This document shows, one piece after another, positions 50,390 through 58,738 of a DNA stretch of 64,000 nucleotides. Made by a program: the position numbers and the translations under genes. Origin of the DNA: DATBLE01 sp963841405 (lineage in GTDB: Bacteria; Actinomycetota; Thermoleophilia; Gaiellales; Gaiellaceae); assembly GCA_963841405.1 (NCBI GenBank), contig CAWJCM010000001.1:124001-188000 (forward strand), given 5' to 3'. Positions within the stretch are counted from its first letter, which is position 1. Every line of letters begins with the position of its first letter. Under the pieces are notes generated by a model. It was not told the DNA's origin, did no database searches, and saw nothing but the letters and a program-made list of their open reading frames with translations.

Positions 50390-51074
50390 GGGGTCTGACC
50401 CCGTACGGAAACGCAACGAGTTTTCAACAGGCGTCCGTTTTGGCTACTCGACGAAGTCTCTGAGCAGTGCGACCGCGGTCGAGCGGTTCCCGGCGAAGAG
50501 GCCGAGCACCTCGTCGGCGGCGAGGAACGGCCAGGACTCCCGGATTCCGACAAGACCGGGATAGCTCGACCAGCGCCAGTCGAGCGGAGAGTCGCAAAGT
50601 CCCGCCTCGACGGGGTTCCGGGCGAAGTAGCGAAGGCACCAGAGAAGGTGCCCGTGCTCTTCGACGAGCCGGGAGCCGTAGCGGGCTCGGAACAGGTGGC
50701 CCGGACGAGCGTGGCGGTGGTTGAAATCGGTTGCGTAGCGGCTGTTGAGCTCCTGCATCCCGGCGGCGATGTTCGCGTGCTTGGTCCGAAACAACAGGTG
50801 ATCGTGGGTGCCCATGAGCACCAGGCCGTAGAACGTCCACTCGTACTTCTTGCCGACGCTTGCGGCGATCGAGATGAAGTGAGTGCGATCGACGTCGTCG
50901 ACGAAGAGATCCCACCGATCGGTCGCGTTACCGGTGACGTGGTAGAGCGTGTCGGGAGCCTGGATGCGAAGCGGGCGAGGCATCGGCTCGACGGTAGTGG
51001 GGCACATGAGCCGTCGCCGGCGGCGCGCGTGAATTGGCGCACTCTTGGCGCACTTCTGTACGGGGTCTGACCCC
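50390..51074. mobile_element. REP-associated transposase (RAYT) element with terminal inverted repeats
   Basis: GGGGTCTGACCCCGTAC (50390-50406) and GTACGGGGTCTGACCCC (51058-51074) are inverted copies that differ only at the central base. They flank a Y1-type transposase gene on the minus strand. Each end is itself a palindrome (GGGGTC-T-GACCCC), the REP-like hairpin recognised by such enzymes. The element fills the gap between ispH and ileS. A short direct repeat TTGGCGCAC appears twice just inside the right end. Confidence 0.75.
50444..50983 (-). CDS. Y1/RAYT-type transposase
   Basis: A 179-residue IS200-like single-strand transposase: N-terminal RIQAPDTLYHVTGNATDRWD, metal-binding HUH-like LMGTHDHLLFRT (H-D-H), and catalytic tyrosine region LRYFARNPVEAGLC. 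The ATG at 50983 begins PRPLRIQ, a normal RAYT opening. The length is standard, so it may be intact. Flanking REP-like palindromes are its presumed substrates. Confidence 0.88.
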   Translation of the reverse strand: MPRPLRIQAPDTLYHVTGNATDRWDLFVDDVDRTHFISIAASVGKKYEWTFYGLVLMGTHDHLLFRTKHANIAAGMQELNSRYATDFNHRHARPGHLFRARYGSRLVEEHGHLLWCLRYFARNPVEAGLCDSPLDWRWSSYPGLVGIRESWPFLAADEVLGLFAGNRSTAVALLRDFVE

Positions 51075-51119
51075 GCCTGAGACGCTCGAACTGTCCGAAC
51101 CGGCCGACGGGGCGCGGCT

Positions 51120-54100
51120 TCAGACCTTCTCGATTTCAAGCGCGGCGCCGTCGACCTGCAGGTCGACGGCGAGCGTCTCCGCCTTGATCCACTCGCCGTG
51201 CCGGTCGGCGAGATCGGCGTCGGCGGACGGCAACGTGACGACGATGCGGTCGGTCAGCTCCAGGCCGCGCTCCTTGCGAAGGGCGTTCAGCGCGTGGATC
51301 AGGTCGTATGCCCGCCCCTCCTGCGCGAGCTCCTCGTCGACCTCGAGGTCGAGCCCGACGGAGAAGTGCTCCGAGTGCGCCCACCCGCGCTCCTTCGCAC
51401 GCTCGACCAGGAGCTCGTCGCGCTCCAGCTCACGTCCCGCGGCCCGGAGCCGGCCGTCGCCGAGCTCCTCGAAGTCGCCGGCCTCGAGCGCCGCCTTCAC
51501 CTCAGGCAGCCGCGGGCCGAGCTTCGGGCCGAGGACGCGCAGGTTCGGCTTGTAGCTGAACCGGACGGGCGCGCGGTCCACGAGCTCGACCTCCTTGACC
51601 CGCAGCTCCTCCTTGATCTCTTCGAGATGATGCCGCGCCGCCTCCGACCCGAACACGGACGCGCGCCGCAGCGGCTGCCGCAGCTTCACGTTTTCCTCGG
51701 CGCGCGCCTGCCGCCCGAGCTCGACCACCTCGCGGAGCTCCCCAACCTCGGCGAGAAGCGCCTCGTCGACCTCCCCCACCTCCGCCCATCCGGCGAGGTG
51801 CACCGAGCCCGGCGCGCCTTCGCACGCGCCCGCGACCAGGTTCCGCCACAGCTCGTCGGCGAGAAACGGCATCACCGGGGCGATCGCGCGCAGCCCCTGG
51901 ACGAGCGCGTACCAGAGGGTCCTGAACGCCGCCTCGTCGAACGAGTAGAAGCGTCGCCGGGAGCGGCGGATGTACCAGTTGGAGAGATCGTCCACGAACT
52001 GCTCGAACGCGCGCGTGACGGCCGGCGTCCAGTAGCGGTCGTAGCCGTCGCCGGCCTCCGCCACCAGCTGCCCCACCCGCGCGACCACCCAGCGGTCGAG
52101 CGGGTGCGCCGCAGGCGGCCCGCTGAGCAGGTCCTCGTACGCCGGCCGGAAATCCTCGATGTTGGCGTAGGTGACGAAGAAGGAGACCGAGTTCCAGAGC
52201 GTGAGCAGCCGCCGCTTGACCTCGCCGGCCGGGCCGTAGCCGAACTTCAGGTTCTGCGCCGGCGGGGTCTCGCAGAACTGCCAGCGCATCACGTCGGCGC
52301 CCATCCGGTCGAACGCCTCATTCGCGTCGATCGCGTTGCCCCACGAGCGGTGCATCTCGCGGCCGGTCTCGTCGAGCAGCTTCTCGTAGGTCAGCACCCG
52401 ACGGTACGGAGACCGGCCGACCAGCGTCACCGACATGAAGAACTGCGAGTAGAACCAGAGCCGGATCTGCTCGCGCATCTCTGAGATCCAGTCGGCAGGA
52501 AACCACTGCTCCCAGTACGCGTGGTCGGGAAGGTCGGCGCCGGTCAGACCCCTCGCCGCGCCGGTCGCGTTCCCGCCCGGCACGTACGCGGGGCTCTCCC
52601 AGCCGAGCGTCGAGAACGGAACGATCCCCGCGTCGAGCCAGGCGTCCCCCACCTCCGGGATCCGCCGAACCTCGACGCCGCAAGACTCGCAGCGGATGGG
52701 AACCTCGTCGATCCAGGGCCGGTGGAGCTCCCGCAGCTGGTCGAGCCCGCCCACCGCCCGCTCCTCCAGCTCGGCGCGCGAGCCGATCACGTTCAGCTGC
52801 CCGCACGAGCACGGGTAGAACGGCAACGGCAGGCCGAAGTAGCGCTTGCGCGAGATGTTCCAGTCGCCCATGTTGGCGAGCCAGTCGTCCATGCGCTTGC
52901 CGTACTGCGGCGGCGTCCACTCGACCGTGCGGTTCTCCTCCCGCAGCTGCTCGCGTACTCCGTCGACGCCGATGAACCAGTCGTCCACCACACGGAAGAC
53001 GAGCGGCGTGCGGCAGCGCCAGCAGATCGGGTACCGGTGCGTGATCCGCCCGGCCTCGACCAGCAGGCCCCGCTCGCGCAGCGACCCGATTACAGGCGTT
53101 TCCACCTCACCGGTCGACATCCCCGCGAACGGGCCGTAGTGCGGATAGAAGCGCCCACCTTCGTCGATCGGGACGAGCACCGGCAGGTCGTGCACCTTCG
53201 AGAGCTCGAAGTCCTCGGTGCCGGCGCCGGGGGCGATGTGGACGATCCCGGAGCCCTCGTCCAGCCCGACCTCGTCCCAGGGGATCACGCGGTGCACGAC
53301 GCCGGCCTGCGGGTCGAGCTCGTCGAACGGCCCCTCGTATTCGAGGCCGACCAGCTCCTCGCCGCGCACGAGGTGCTCGTACTCGCCGCCGGTCTCGGCC
53401 AGCCGCCAGCCGCCGTCGCGCAGGCCGTACTCGGCCTCCGGCCTGACCGCGGCGGCGACGTTCGCCGGAAGCGTCCACGGCGTCGTCGTCCAGACGACCA
53501 ACGCTTCGCCCTCCCGATCCTTCAACGGGAAGCGCACGTAGAGCGACGGGTGGTCGAGCTCCTCATAGTTCCCCTCCCCGGCCTGCTCGTGCTGCGACAG
53601 GGACGTCCCACAGCGTGGACACCACTGAGTCGAGCGGTGCCCCTGGAAGAGCCAGCCACGGCGGTTCACGTCCTTGAGGAACCGCCAGATGTACTCGATG
53701 TTCGTATCGGAGAACGTGTAGTAGTCGTTGTCCCAGTCCATCCACATGCCCAGCCGGCGGGACTGCTGCGTGATCACCTCCGCGTACTCGGCGACGCGCT
53801 CGCGGCAGCGGTCGGCGAACTCGGCCAATCCGTACTCCTCGATGTCGCGCTTCGAGTTCAGCCCCAGCGACTTCTCGACCTCGACCTCGACCCAGAGGCC
53901 CTGGCAGTCGAAGCCGTTCTGGTAGCGCTGCTCGTGGCCGCGGAGCGCCTGGTAGCGCTGGAAGACGTCCTTCAGCGTCCGGCCCCAGGCATGGTGGACA
54001 CCCATTGCGTTGTTTGCGGTGATCGGCCCGTCGACGAAGCTGAACCTCGTTCCGCCCCGGTTCTGCTCCCGGAGCCGGTCGAAGGTGCGCTCGGCGTCCC

Positions 54101-54173
54101 AGCGCCCGAGCATGGACAGCTCGAGCGCCGGGTGGTCCGGGACGGGCGGAAGCGGCGCGAACCTGCGTGCCAT
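51120..54173 (-). CDS. ileS: Isoleucyl-tRNA synthetase, variant signature
   Basis: A 1017-residue class I synthetase. The HIGH region reads NNAMGVHHAWGRTLKD and is followed by NGFDCQGLWVEVEVEK. The KMSKS position reads GREMHRSWGNAIDANEAF. A CP1 editing domain, zinc-binding CPRCG and C-terminal anticodon/zinc region are present. This belongs to the long eukaryote-like IleRS branch in which KMSKS is degenerate; some members of that branch tolerate mupirocin (family knowledge, not seen here). ATG at 54173. Confidence 0.93.
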   Translation of the reverse strand: MARRFAPLPPVPDHPALELSMLGRWDAERTFDRLREQNRGGTRFSFVDGPITANNAMGVHHAWGRTLKDVFQRYQALRGHEQRYQNGFDCQGLWVEVEVEKSLGLNSKRDIEEYGLAEFADRCRERVAEYAEVITQQSRRLGMWMDWDNDYYTFSDTNIEYIWRFLKDVNRRGWLFQGHRSTQWCPRCGTSLSQHEQAGEGNYEELDHPSLYVRFPLKDREGEALVVWTTTPWTLPANVAAAVRPEAEYGLRDGGWRLAETGGEYEHLVRGEELVGLEYEGPFDELDPQAGVVHRVIPWDEVGLDEGSGIVHIAPGAGTEDFELSKVHDLPVLVPIDEGGRFYPHYGPFAGMSTGEVETPVIGSLRERGLLVEAGRITHRYPICWRCRTPLVFRVVDDWFIGVDGVREQLREENRTVEWTPPQYGKRMDDWLANMGDWNISRKRYFGLPLPFYPCSCGQLNVIGSRAELEERAVGGLDQLRELHRPWIDEVPIRCESCGVEVRRIPEVGDAWLDAGIVPFSTLGWESPAYVPGGNATGAARGLTGADLPDHAYWEQWFPADWISEMREQIRLWFYSQFFMSVTLVGRSPYRRVLTYEKLLDETGREMHRSWGNAIDANEAFDRMGADVMRWQFCETPPAQNLKFGYGPAGEVKRRLLTLWNSVSFFVTYANIEDFRPAYEDLLSGPPAAHPLDRWVVARVGQLVAEAGDGYDRYWTPAVTRAFEQFVDDLSNWYIRRSRRRFYSFDEAAFRTLWYALVQGLRAIAPVMPFLADELWRNLVAGACEGAPGSVHLAGWAEVGEVDEALLAEVGELREVVELGRQARAEENVKLRQPLRRASVFGSEAARHHLEEIKEELRVKEVELVDRAPVRFSYKPNLRVLGPKLGPRLPEVKAALEAGDFEELGDGRLRAAGRELERDELLVERAKERGWAHSEHFSVGLDLEVDEELAQEGRAYDLIHALNALRKERGLELTDRIVVTLPSADADLADRHGEWIKAETLAVDLQVDGAALEIEKV

Positions 54174-54297
54174 GCCGTCGATTCTAGATCGGCCCGTCGG
54201 GCGGTTCGCCTGCCTGCCGGACGGGAACACTCCAGCCGATACGCTCGTTACCACTTGTGATTCCAGTCGTTACGCAAGACCGAAAGGAACCGACTGA

Positions 54298-54624
54298 ATG
54301 TCCAGCGCAGTGACCACGCAGACCTTCGAGGAAGAGGTTCTGCAGAGCGAGAAGCCGGTGATCGTCGACTTCTGGGCCGAGTGGTGCGGGCCGTGCCACG
54401 CCGTCTCCCCCGTCCTCGACAAGATCGCCGAAGAGCGGGCCGGCGAGCTCAAGCTCGTCAAGATCAACGTGGACGAGGAGCAGGAGCTGATGATCCGCTA
54501 CGGGGTGCAGTCCATCCCGACGATCGTCCTCTTCAGGGACGGTGCCCCGGCGGCCGCGGTGATCGGCGCGCAGCCCAAGGGCGCGATCGAGCGCGGCCTC
54601 GGGCTCGTCGAGGCAGCCGCCTAG
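54298..54624 (+). CDS. trxA: Thioredoxin
   Basis: A 108-residue thioredoxin with the active site VDFWAEWCGPCHAVSP (Cys30, Cys33), the cis-Pro loop VQSIPTIVLFRDG and no signal peptide. It is the general cytosolic disulfide reductase and could be the electron donor for the peroxiredoxin 4 kb downstream. It diverges from ileS across a 124-nt spacer. Confidence 0.97.
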   Translation: MSSAVTTQTFEEEVLQSEKPVIVDFWAEWCGPCHAVSPVLDKIAEERAGELKLVKINVDEEQELMIRYGVQSIPTIVLFRDGAPAAAVIGAQPKGAIERGLGLVEAAA

Positions 54625-54646
54625 ATCTGATCGTCGGTGCCAGGCT

Positions 54647-55168
54647 TCAGTCCGGCTCCGACTCCGTTTTCGCCGCCAACCAGCGCTCGAGCGGCTCGAC
54701 CATCGCTATCTCGTGGAGCGGCGGCAGCTCGTCGAGCGCGAACCACCTCAGCTCGGTGACGTCGTCGGCGGCGCATGGTGTGCCGCCGACGACGCGGGTC
54801 AGCCAGACGAGGTTGAGCACCGTCCGCGTCCCCGGCCCTTCGCCGTACTGCACGAGGAAGGCGCCGAACCACTCGTACGGCTCGACCACGAGGCCGGTCT
54901 CCTCGAGCAGCTCGCGCCGGAGCGCGTCCAGCGGGTGCTCCTCTTCCCCGAGGAAGCCGCCGGGCAGATCCCACATGCCCGCGTACGGCTCCCAGCGCCG
55001 ACGGGTGAGCAGGATGCGGCCTTCGTCGTCCACGCAGAGGGCGCACGAGGCCGGCGCCGGGTTCGCGTAGGCGACGTAGCCGCACGCCGAGCACTCGGCG
55101 CGGCCGTCCTCCGGCTCGATCCGGGCGCCGCAGCGCGGGCAGTGCCGCCAGTCGTCGAAGAGTCCCAC
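54647..55168 (-). CDS. Zinc-ribbon Nudix hydrolase (NADH pyrophosphatase-like)
   Basis: A 173-residue protein with an N-terminal zinc ribbon (Cys10, Cys13, Cys26, Cys29) followed by a Nudix domain containing the box G-x5-E-x7-REUxEExGU starting GGFLGEEEHPLDALRRELLE. The arrangement resembles the end of NudC but lacks its N-terminal domain and SQPWPFPxS motif. The substrate is probably a nucleotide diphosphate derivative. It is divergent from the next gene with only 20 nt between. Confidence 0.88.
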   Translation of the reverse strand: MGLFDDWRHCPRCGARIEPEDGRAECSACGYVAYANPAPASCALCVDDEGRILLTRRRWEPYAGMWDLPGGFLGEEEHPLDALRRELLEETGLVVEPYEWFGAFLVQYGEGPGTRTVLNLVWLTRVVGGTPCAADDVTELRWFALDELPPLHEIAMVEPLERWLAAKTESEPD

Positions 55169-55188
55169 AGCAGGCAGTATGTGCGTCG

Positions 55189-55545
55189 ATGCCGATCCGC
55201 GAGCACGAGTTCAGCCGCGTCGGCCTGCTCGCCGAGCTTCCGGGGCAGACTCTCCGCAAGCTCTCCGAGCGGATGCGCCGCGAGTCGATCGGCGCCGGAG
55301 CAGCGGTCGTCCACGAGGGTGAGGAGGGCAACCGCTTCTACGTCGTGCTCTCCGGCGTGCTGGCCGTCAGCCAGGAAGCGCGCGGTGAGCGCAACGTGCT
55401 CACGCCGGGCGACTACTTCGGCGAGGTCGCGCTGACGATGGACATGCCGCGGACCGCCTCGGTGCGGGCGCTTACCCCGTCCGTGGTCGCGAGCTGCGAC
55501 CGCGAGACCTTCGACCAGTTCATCAGGCCGCTGTTCTGCGACTGA
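55189..55545 (+). CDS. Cyclic-nucleotide-binding-domain protein
   Basis: A 118-residue stand-alone cNMP fold: GLLAELPGQTLRKLSERMRR, VVHEGEEGNRFYVVLSGVLA, then the phosphate-binding cassette PGDYFGEVALTMDMPRTASV. It has no DNA-binding domain, so it is probably a sensor or a partner protein. The 3' end overlaps the convergent lipoprotein gene by 23 nt. Confidence 0.88.
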   Translation: MPIREHEFSRVGLLAELPGQTLRKLSERMRRESIGAGAAVVHEGEEGNRFYVVLSGVLAVSQEARGERNVLTPGDYFGEVALTMDMPRTASVRALTPSVVASCDRETFDQFIRPLFCD

Positions 55546-56056
55546 GCAGGCGGAGGACGCTGCTGCGCAGGGCCGGGTCGAAGCCGCGCGCCGATACCAG
55601 CTCGACGACCGTCAGCCGGCGGCCGCCGGAGAGGAGGTAGATCTCGGCGACGTCGCTGCCGGCGCCCGTTGCCCGGGGCACCTTCAGCCTTAGCCCGACC
55701 CCCGGCCCGCGCCCGATCGTCTCGCCGCGGTAGGCCCGTTCGAGCTGCCCCTGGTAGTCGTCGCCGGCACCCCGCTTCTGCGCCTCGGCGGCGTCCCCGG
55801 CCGTCGCGAACGTGAAGGTGGACGTCCTGATCGCGTCGCCACTTCGGACCAGCGCCTTCGCGTCGGAGCGACGCGTCACCGCGAGGCTGGAGAGGTCCGG
55901 CGCGAGCTGCGAGATGCCGGGCACATCGTCCACCGTTCTCCAGCCGGGGATGCTCAGTTGCGTCGTCTCGGCCCGATCCCGCGCCGTGCCGCAGCCGGCC
56001 AGGAGCAGCGACAGGCTCAAGCATGTCACTGCTCTCCGACGCGCAGCGCCACTCAC
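55523..56056 (-). CDS. Lipoprotein of unknown function
   Basis: A 177-residue protein with a signal peptide ending in the lipobox LLLAGCGT. The mature domain (WRTVDDVPGISQLAPDL, TSTFTFATAGDAAEAQ, VAEIYLLSGGRRLTVVEL) looks like an alpha/beta sensor fold; I cannot name it. The GTG overlaps the stop of the serine hydrolase by 4 nt, so the two envelope proteins are coexpressed. Confidence 0.75.
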   Translation of the reverse strand: MSGAARRRAVTCLSLSLLLAGCGTARDRAETTQLSIPGWRTVDDVPGISQLAPDLSSLAVTRRSDAKALVRSGDAIRTSTFTFATAGDAAEAQKRGAGDDYQGQLERAYRGETIGRGPGVGLRLKVPRATGAGSDVAEIYLLSGGRRLTVVELVSARGFDPALRSSVLRLLSRRTAA

Positions 56057-56856
56057 AGGTCGTCCAGCACCGCATCCGAGAGCGCGGGCCACGCCTCGAC
56101 CGCCCAGTCGCCGAAGTCCCGGTCGGTGAGGCAGGCAAGCGCGACCCCGGCCTCCGGATCGACCCAGATGAAGGTGCCGCTGCGACCGAAGTGGCCGAAC
56201 GTCCGCGGTGAGTTCGCCGCTCCGGTCCAGTGCGGCGACTTGGCGTCGCGCAGCTCGAAGCCGAGACCCCAGTCGTTCGGCTCCTGCCGGCCGAAGCCGG
56301 GCAGCACGCCGACCAGGCCGGGGAACTGCACCGACGTCGCCTCCGCGATCGTCTCCGGCGCGACCAACGTCGGCGCGAGCAGCTCGCGACCTAGCGCGAG
56401 CAGATCGCCGAGCGAGCCGTACACGCCCGATCCGGGCCGGCCGTCGTAGCGGGCGCCGAGCCGCAGCGGCTCCAGCACAGCCTCACGCAGGTAGTCGGCG
56501 AAGGGTATCTCGGCCTGCGCGGCCAGCTCGGCGCCGAGGACGTCGAAGCCGTGGTCCGAGTAGATCCGCCGCTCTCCAGGCTTCGCGATCGGGCTCCCGC
56601 CCGCCAGCGGCAGGCCCGACGCATGGGCGAGCAGATGCCGGACGGTCGAGCCGAGCGGACCGGCCGCGCCGTCGAGGTCGATCGCGCCCTCCTCGGCCGC
56701 GACAAGACACGCCAGCGCCGTCACCGGCTTCGTCACCGACGCCCAGCGGAACTCCCGCCCGGCGTCGCCGTGCACGGCCATCGGCCCCTCCGCCGAGACC
56801 ACCCCGACCGCCACGTGCTCGGCCGGCCACCCCTCGACGGTTCGCAACGCATCCAC
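56053..56856 (-). CDS. Beta-lactamase-family serine hydrolase
   Basis: A 267-residue class C-like serine hydrolase: SxxK motif WASVTKPVTALA, the YSDHGFD segment in the YxN position, and HFGRSGTFIWV in the KTG-box position. There is no signal peptide, so it is probably cytosolic, an esterase or peptidase rather than a resistance enzyme. It diverges from ridA with 20 nt between starts. Confidence 0.88.
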   Translation of the reverse strand: MDALRTVEGWPAEHVAVGVVSAEGPMAVHGDAGREFRWASVTKPVTALACLVAAEEGAIDLDGAAGPLGSTVRHLLAHASGLPLAGGSPIAKPGERRIYSDHGFDVLGAELAAQAEIPFADYLREAVLEPLRLGARYDGRPGSGVYGSLGDLLALGRELLAPTLVAPETIAEATSVQFPGLVGVLPGFGRQEPNDWGLGFELRDAKSPHWTGAANSPRTFGHFGRSGTFIWVDPEAGVALACLTDRDFGDWAVEAWPALSDAVLDDL

Positions 56857-56876
56857 GGGGGTTGGATACTAGGGAG

Positions 56877-57257
56877 ATGGAGCGTCAGCTCATCGCCTCC
56901 GGCTCGCCGTACGAGCCCGTGATGGGGTTCTCCAGGGCCGTGCGGGTCGGGCCACACGTGTTCGTCGCCGGCACCGCACCGGTGGTGCCCGAGGGCGAGG
57001 ACCTTCCGCCCGACGCCTACGGGCAGGTCAAACGGTGCCTCGAGATCATCGTCGCCGCGCTCGACGAGGCCGGCGCCCGCCCGGAGCACGTGGTCCGCAC
57101 GCGCATCTTCGCCACGAGCGCCGACGACTTCCAGGAGATCGCCCGCGCCCACGGCGCCGTCTTCGCCGACGTCCGCCCGGCCTGCACCTATGTCGTCACG
57201 AAGCTGATCGACCCGCGCTGGCGCGTCGAGATCGAAGCCGAGGCGCTGATCGCGTGA
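56877..57257 (+). CDS. RidA family enamine/imine deaminase
   Basis: A 126-residue Rid protein: GFSRAVRVGPHVFVAGTAPV near the start and the DVRPACTYVVTKLIDPRWRVEIEAEA end. The usual catalytic arginine in RPA-C/R-TYV is present in VRPACTYV. It differs enough from RidA itself to belong to a Rid1-7 subgroup. AGGGAG lies just before the ATG. It overlaps the next gene by 4 nt. Confidence 0.92.
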   Translation: MERQLIASGSPYEPVMGFSRAVRVGPHVFVAGTAPVVPEGEDLPPDAYGQVKRCLEIIVAALDEAGARPEHVVRTRIFATSADDFQEIARAHGAVFADVRPACTYVVTKLIDPRWRVEIEAEALIA

Positions 57258-58456
57258 AGCAGGCCTATCCGCCGTCGATCACCGGCAAGGGCGCGGGCTT
57301 CGCCGAGGGTGGCAGCGTGCTCGACCACACCTTCGGCAAGGGCGAGCCGTACACGCTCGGGGTCGAGGAGGAGTACATGCTCCTCGACGGCGAGACGTTC
57401 GACCTCGTCCAGCATGTCGACACGGTGCTGGCCGCGGTCGCCGGGCACGAGCTCGAGGAGCGCATCAACCCGGAGCTGATGCAGTCGGTGGTCGAGATCA
57501 CGACTCCGATCTGCAGGACACCCGCCGATGTCGAACGGGAGCTGACCGGGTTACGCGCCTACGTCACCTCGGTCGCCGCGGAGAAGGGACTCCGGGTCGG
57601 CTCCGCCGGGACTCACCCGTTCAGCCTCTTCGAGCGCCAGCGGATCACGGCGCGCGACCGCTACCACAACCTCGTCGACCAGATGCAGTACGTCGCGCGG
57701 CGCGAGCTGATCTTCGGGATGCACGTGCACGTTGCGGTCGACGGGCCAGAGAAGGCGATTCAGGTCGTGAACGGCCTGCTCGCCCACCTCTCGCAGCTGC
57801 TCGCGCTCACCGCCAGCTCGCCGTTCTGGCGCGGCGAGCCGACCGGGCTCGCCTCCAGCCGGCAGATGGTCTTCGCCGCGTTCCCTCGCTCCGGGCCGCC
57901 GCCTCGGTTCCGCGACTACGCCGACTATGCCGAGGTGGTCGGCCAGCTCGAGCGCACGGGTTGCATCCCCGACTACACCCACATCTGGTGGGACATCCGA
58001 CTGCACCCGCGCCTCGGCACCGTGGAGATCCGCATCTGCGACGCGGTCACCCGCGTCGAGGACGCGGTCGCCGTTGCCGCGTTCTGCCAGTCCCTGGTCA
58101 AGCTCTACTCCGAGCAGTTCGACCGCGGAGCGGAGATTCCGTCCTACCACCGCATCCTCACCGCCGAGAACAAGTGGCTCGCCGCCCGCTACGGGCTGGA
58201 GGCTCCCGTGATCGACCTGGCCACCGGCCGGCGTAACCGCGTTCCCGTCGCGCAGCTCATCCGCCGCTCGCTCCGCGACCTCGAGCCGCACGCGCGCGAG
58301 CTGGGATGCGAGCGGGAACTCGAGGGCATCCGCACGATCGTCGGTCGCGGCTCGAGCGCCGACCGGCAGCTGCGGATCTACAACGCGAACCGCGACATCG
58401 TCGAGGTCGCCAGGGAGATCGCGGACACGACCGAGGCCGTCCCCGTCGAAGCGTAG
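57254..58456 (+). CDS. YbdK-type carboxylate-amine ligase (GCS2 family)
   Basis: A 400-residue protein of the glutamate-cysteine ligase type 2 family: YTLGVEEEYMLLDGETFDL, INPELMQSVVEITTPIC, GSAGTHPFSLFERQRIT, GMHVHVAVDGPEKAI and the WWDIRLHPRLGTVEIRICD block. Family members make gamma-glutamyl bonds, with weak Cys ligase activity in E. coli YbdK. The GTG start overlaps ridA. It may supply a low-molecular-weight thiol relevant to the redox gene downstream; that is inference. Confidence 0.92.
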   Translation: MKQAYPPSITGKGAGFAEGGSVLDHTFGKGEPYTLGVEEEYMLLDGETFDLVQHVDTVLAAVAGHELEERINPELMQSVVEITTPICRTPADVERELTGLRAYVTSVAAEKGLRVGSAGTHPFSLFERQRITARDRYHNLVDQMQYVARRELIFGMHVHVAVDGPEKAIQVVNGLLAHLSQLLALTASSPFWRGEPTGLASSRQMVFAAFPRSGPPPRFRDYADYAEVVGQLERTGCIPDYTHIWWDIRLHPRLGTVEIRICDAVTRVEDAVAVAAFCQSLVKLYSEQFDRGAEIPSYHRILTAENKWLAARYGLEAPVIDLATGRRNRVPVAQLIRRSLRDLEPHARELGCERELEGIRTIVGRGSSADRQLRIYNANRDIVEVAREIADTTEAVPVEA

Positions 58457-58465
58457 GGTTCGGGC

Positions 58466-58738
58466 GTGCTCCGGCTCTTGATCGCAGTCGTCTCGGCCGC
58501 GGTCGCGGTCGAGCCGGTCACCGTGCTGCCCCGGCCGCAGGTCCCTGCGCCCGCAACGAGCGCCGGCAGCGGCGCCGTCCGCTTCCAGGTCGTCCCGTCG
58601 GTCATTGCCGACCCTGGCCGCGGCAACCTCGGCCGCGTGTCGTCCTCGCCTCCCCTCCGGCTGAGGCTGCATGCCGTCGTTGCCGCGAGCAGGTATGCCA
58701 TCGACTTCCGACTGGTCGTCCGGGTGGCCGGCGCCTGA
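58466..58738 (+). CDS. Small exported protein preceding the peroxiredoxin
   Basis: A 90-residue protein from GTG with a signal-peptide-like start (LRLLIAVVSAAVAVEPV), a Pro-rich linker and a beta-rich remainder (VRFQVVPSVIAD, LRLRLHAVVAASRYAIDFRL). No family is recognised. The stop and the next ATG share a base (TGATG), which implies coupled translation with the peroxiredoxin and supports this being a real gene. Confidence 0.5.
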   Translation: MLRLLIAVVSAAVAVEPVTVLPRPQVPAPATSAGSGAVRFQVVPSVIADPGRGNLGRVSSSPPLRLRLHAVVAASRYAIDFRLVVRVAGA

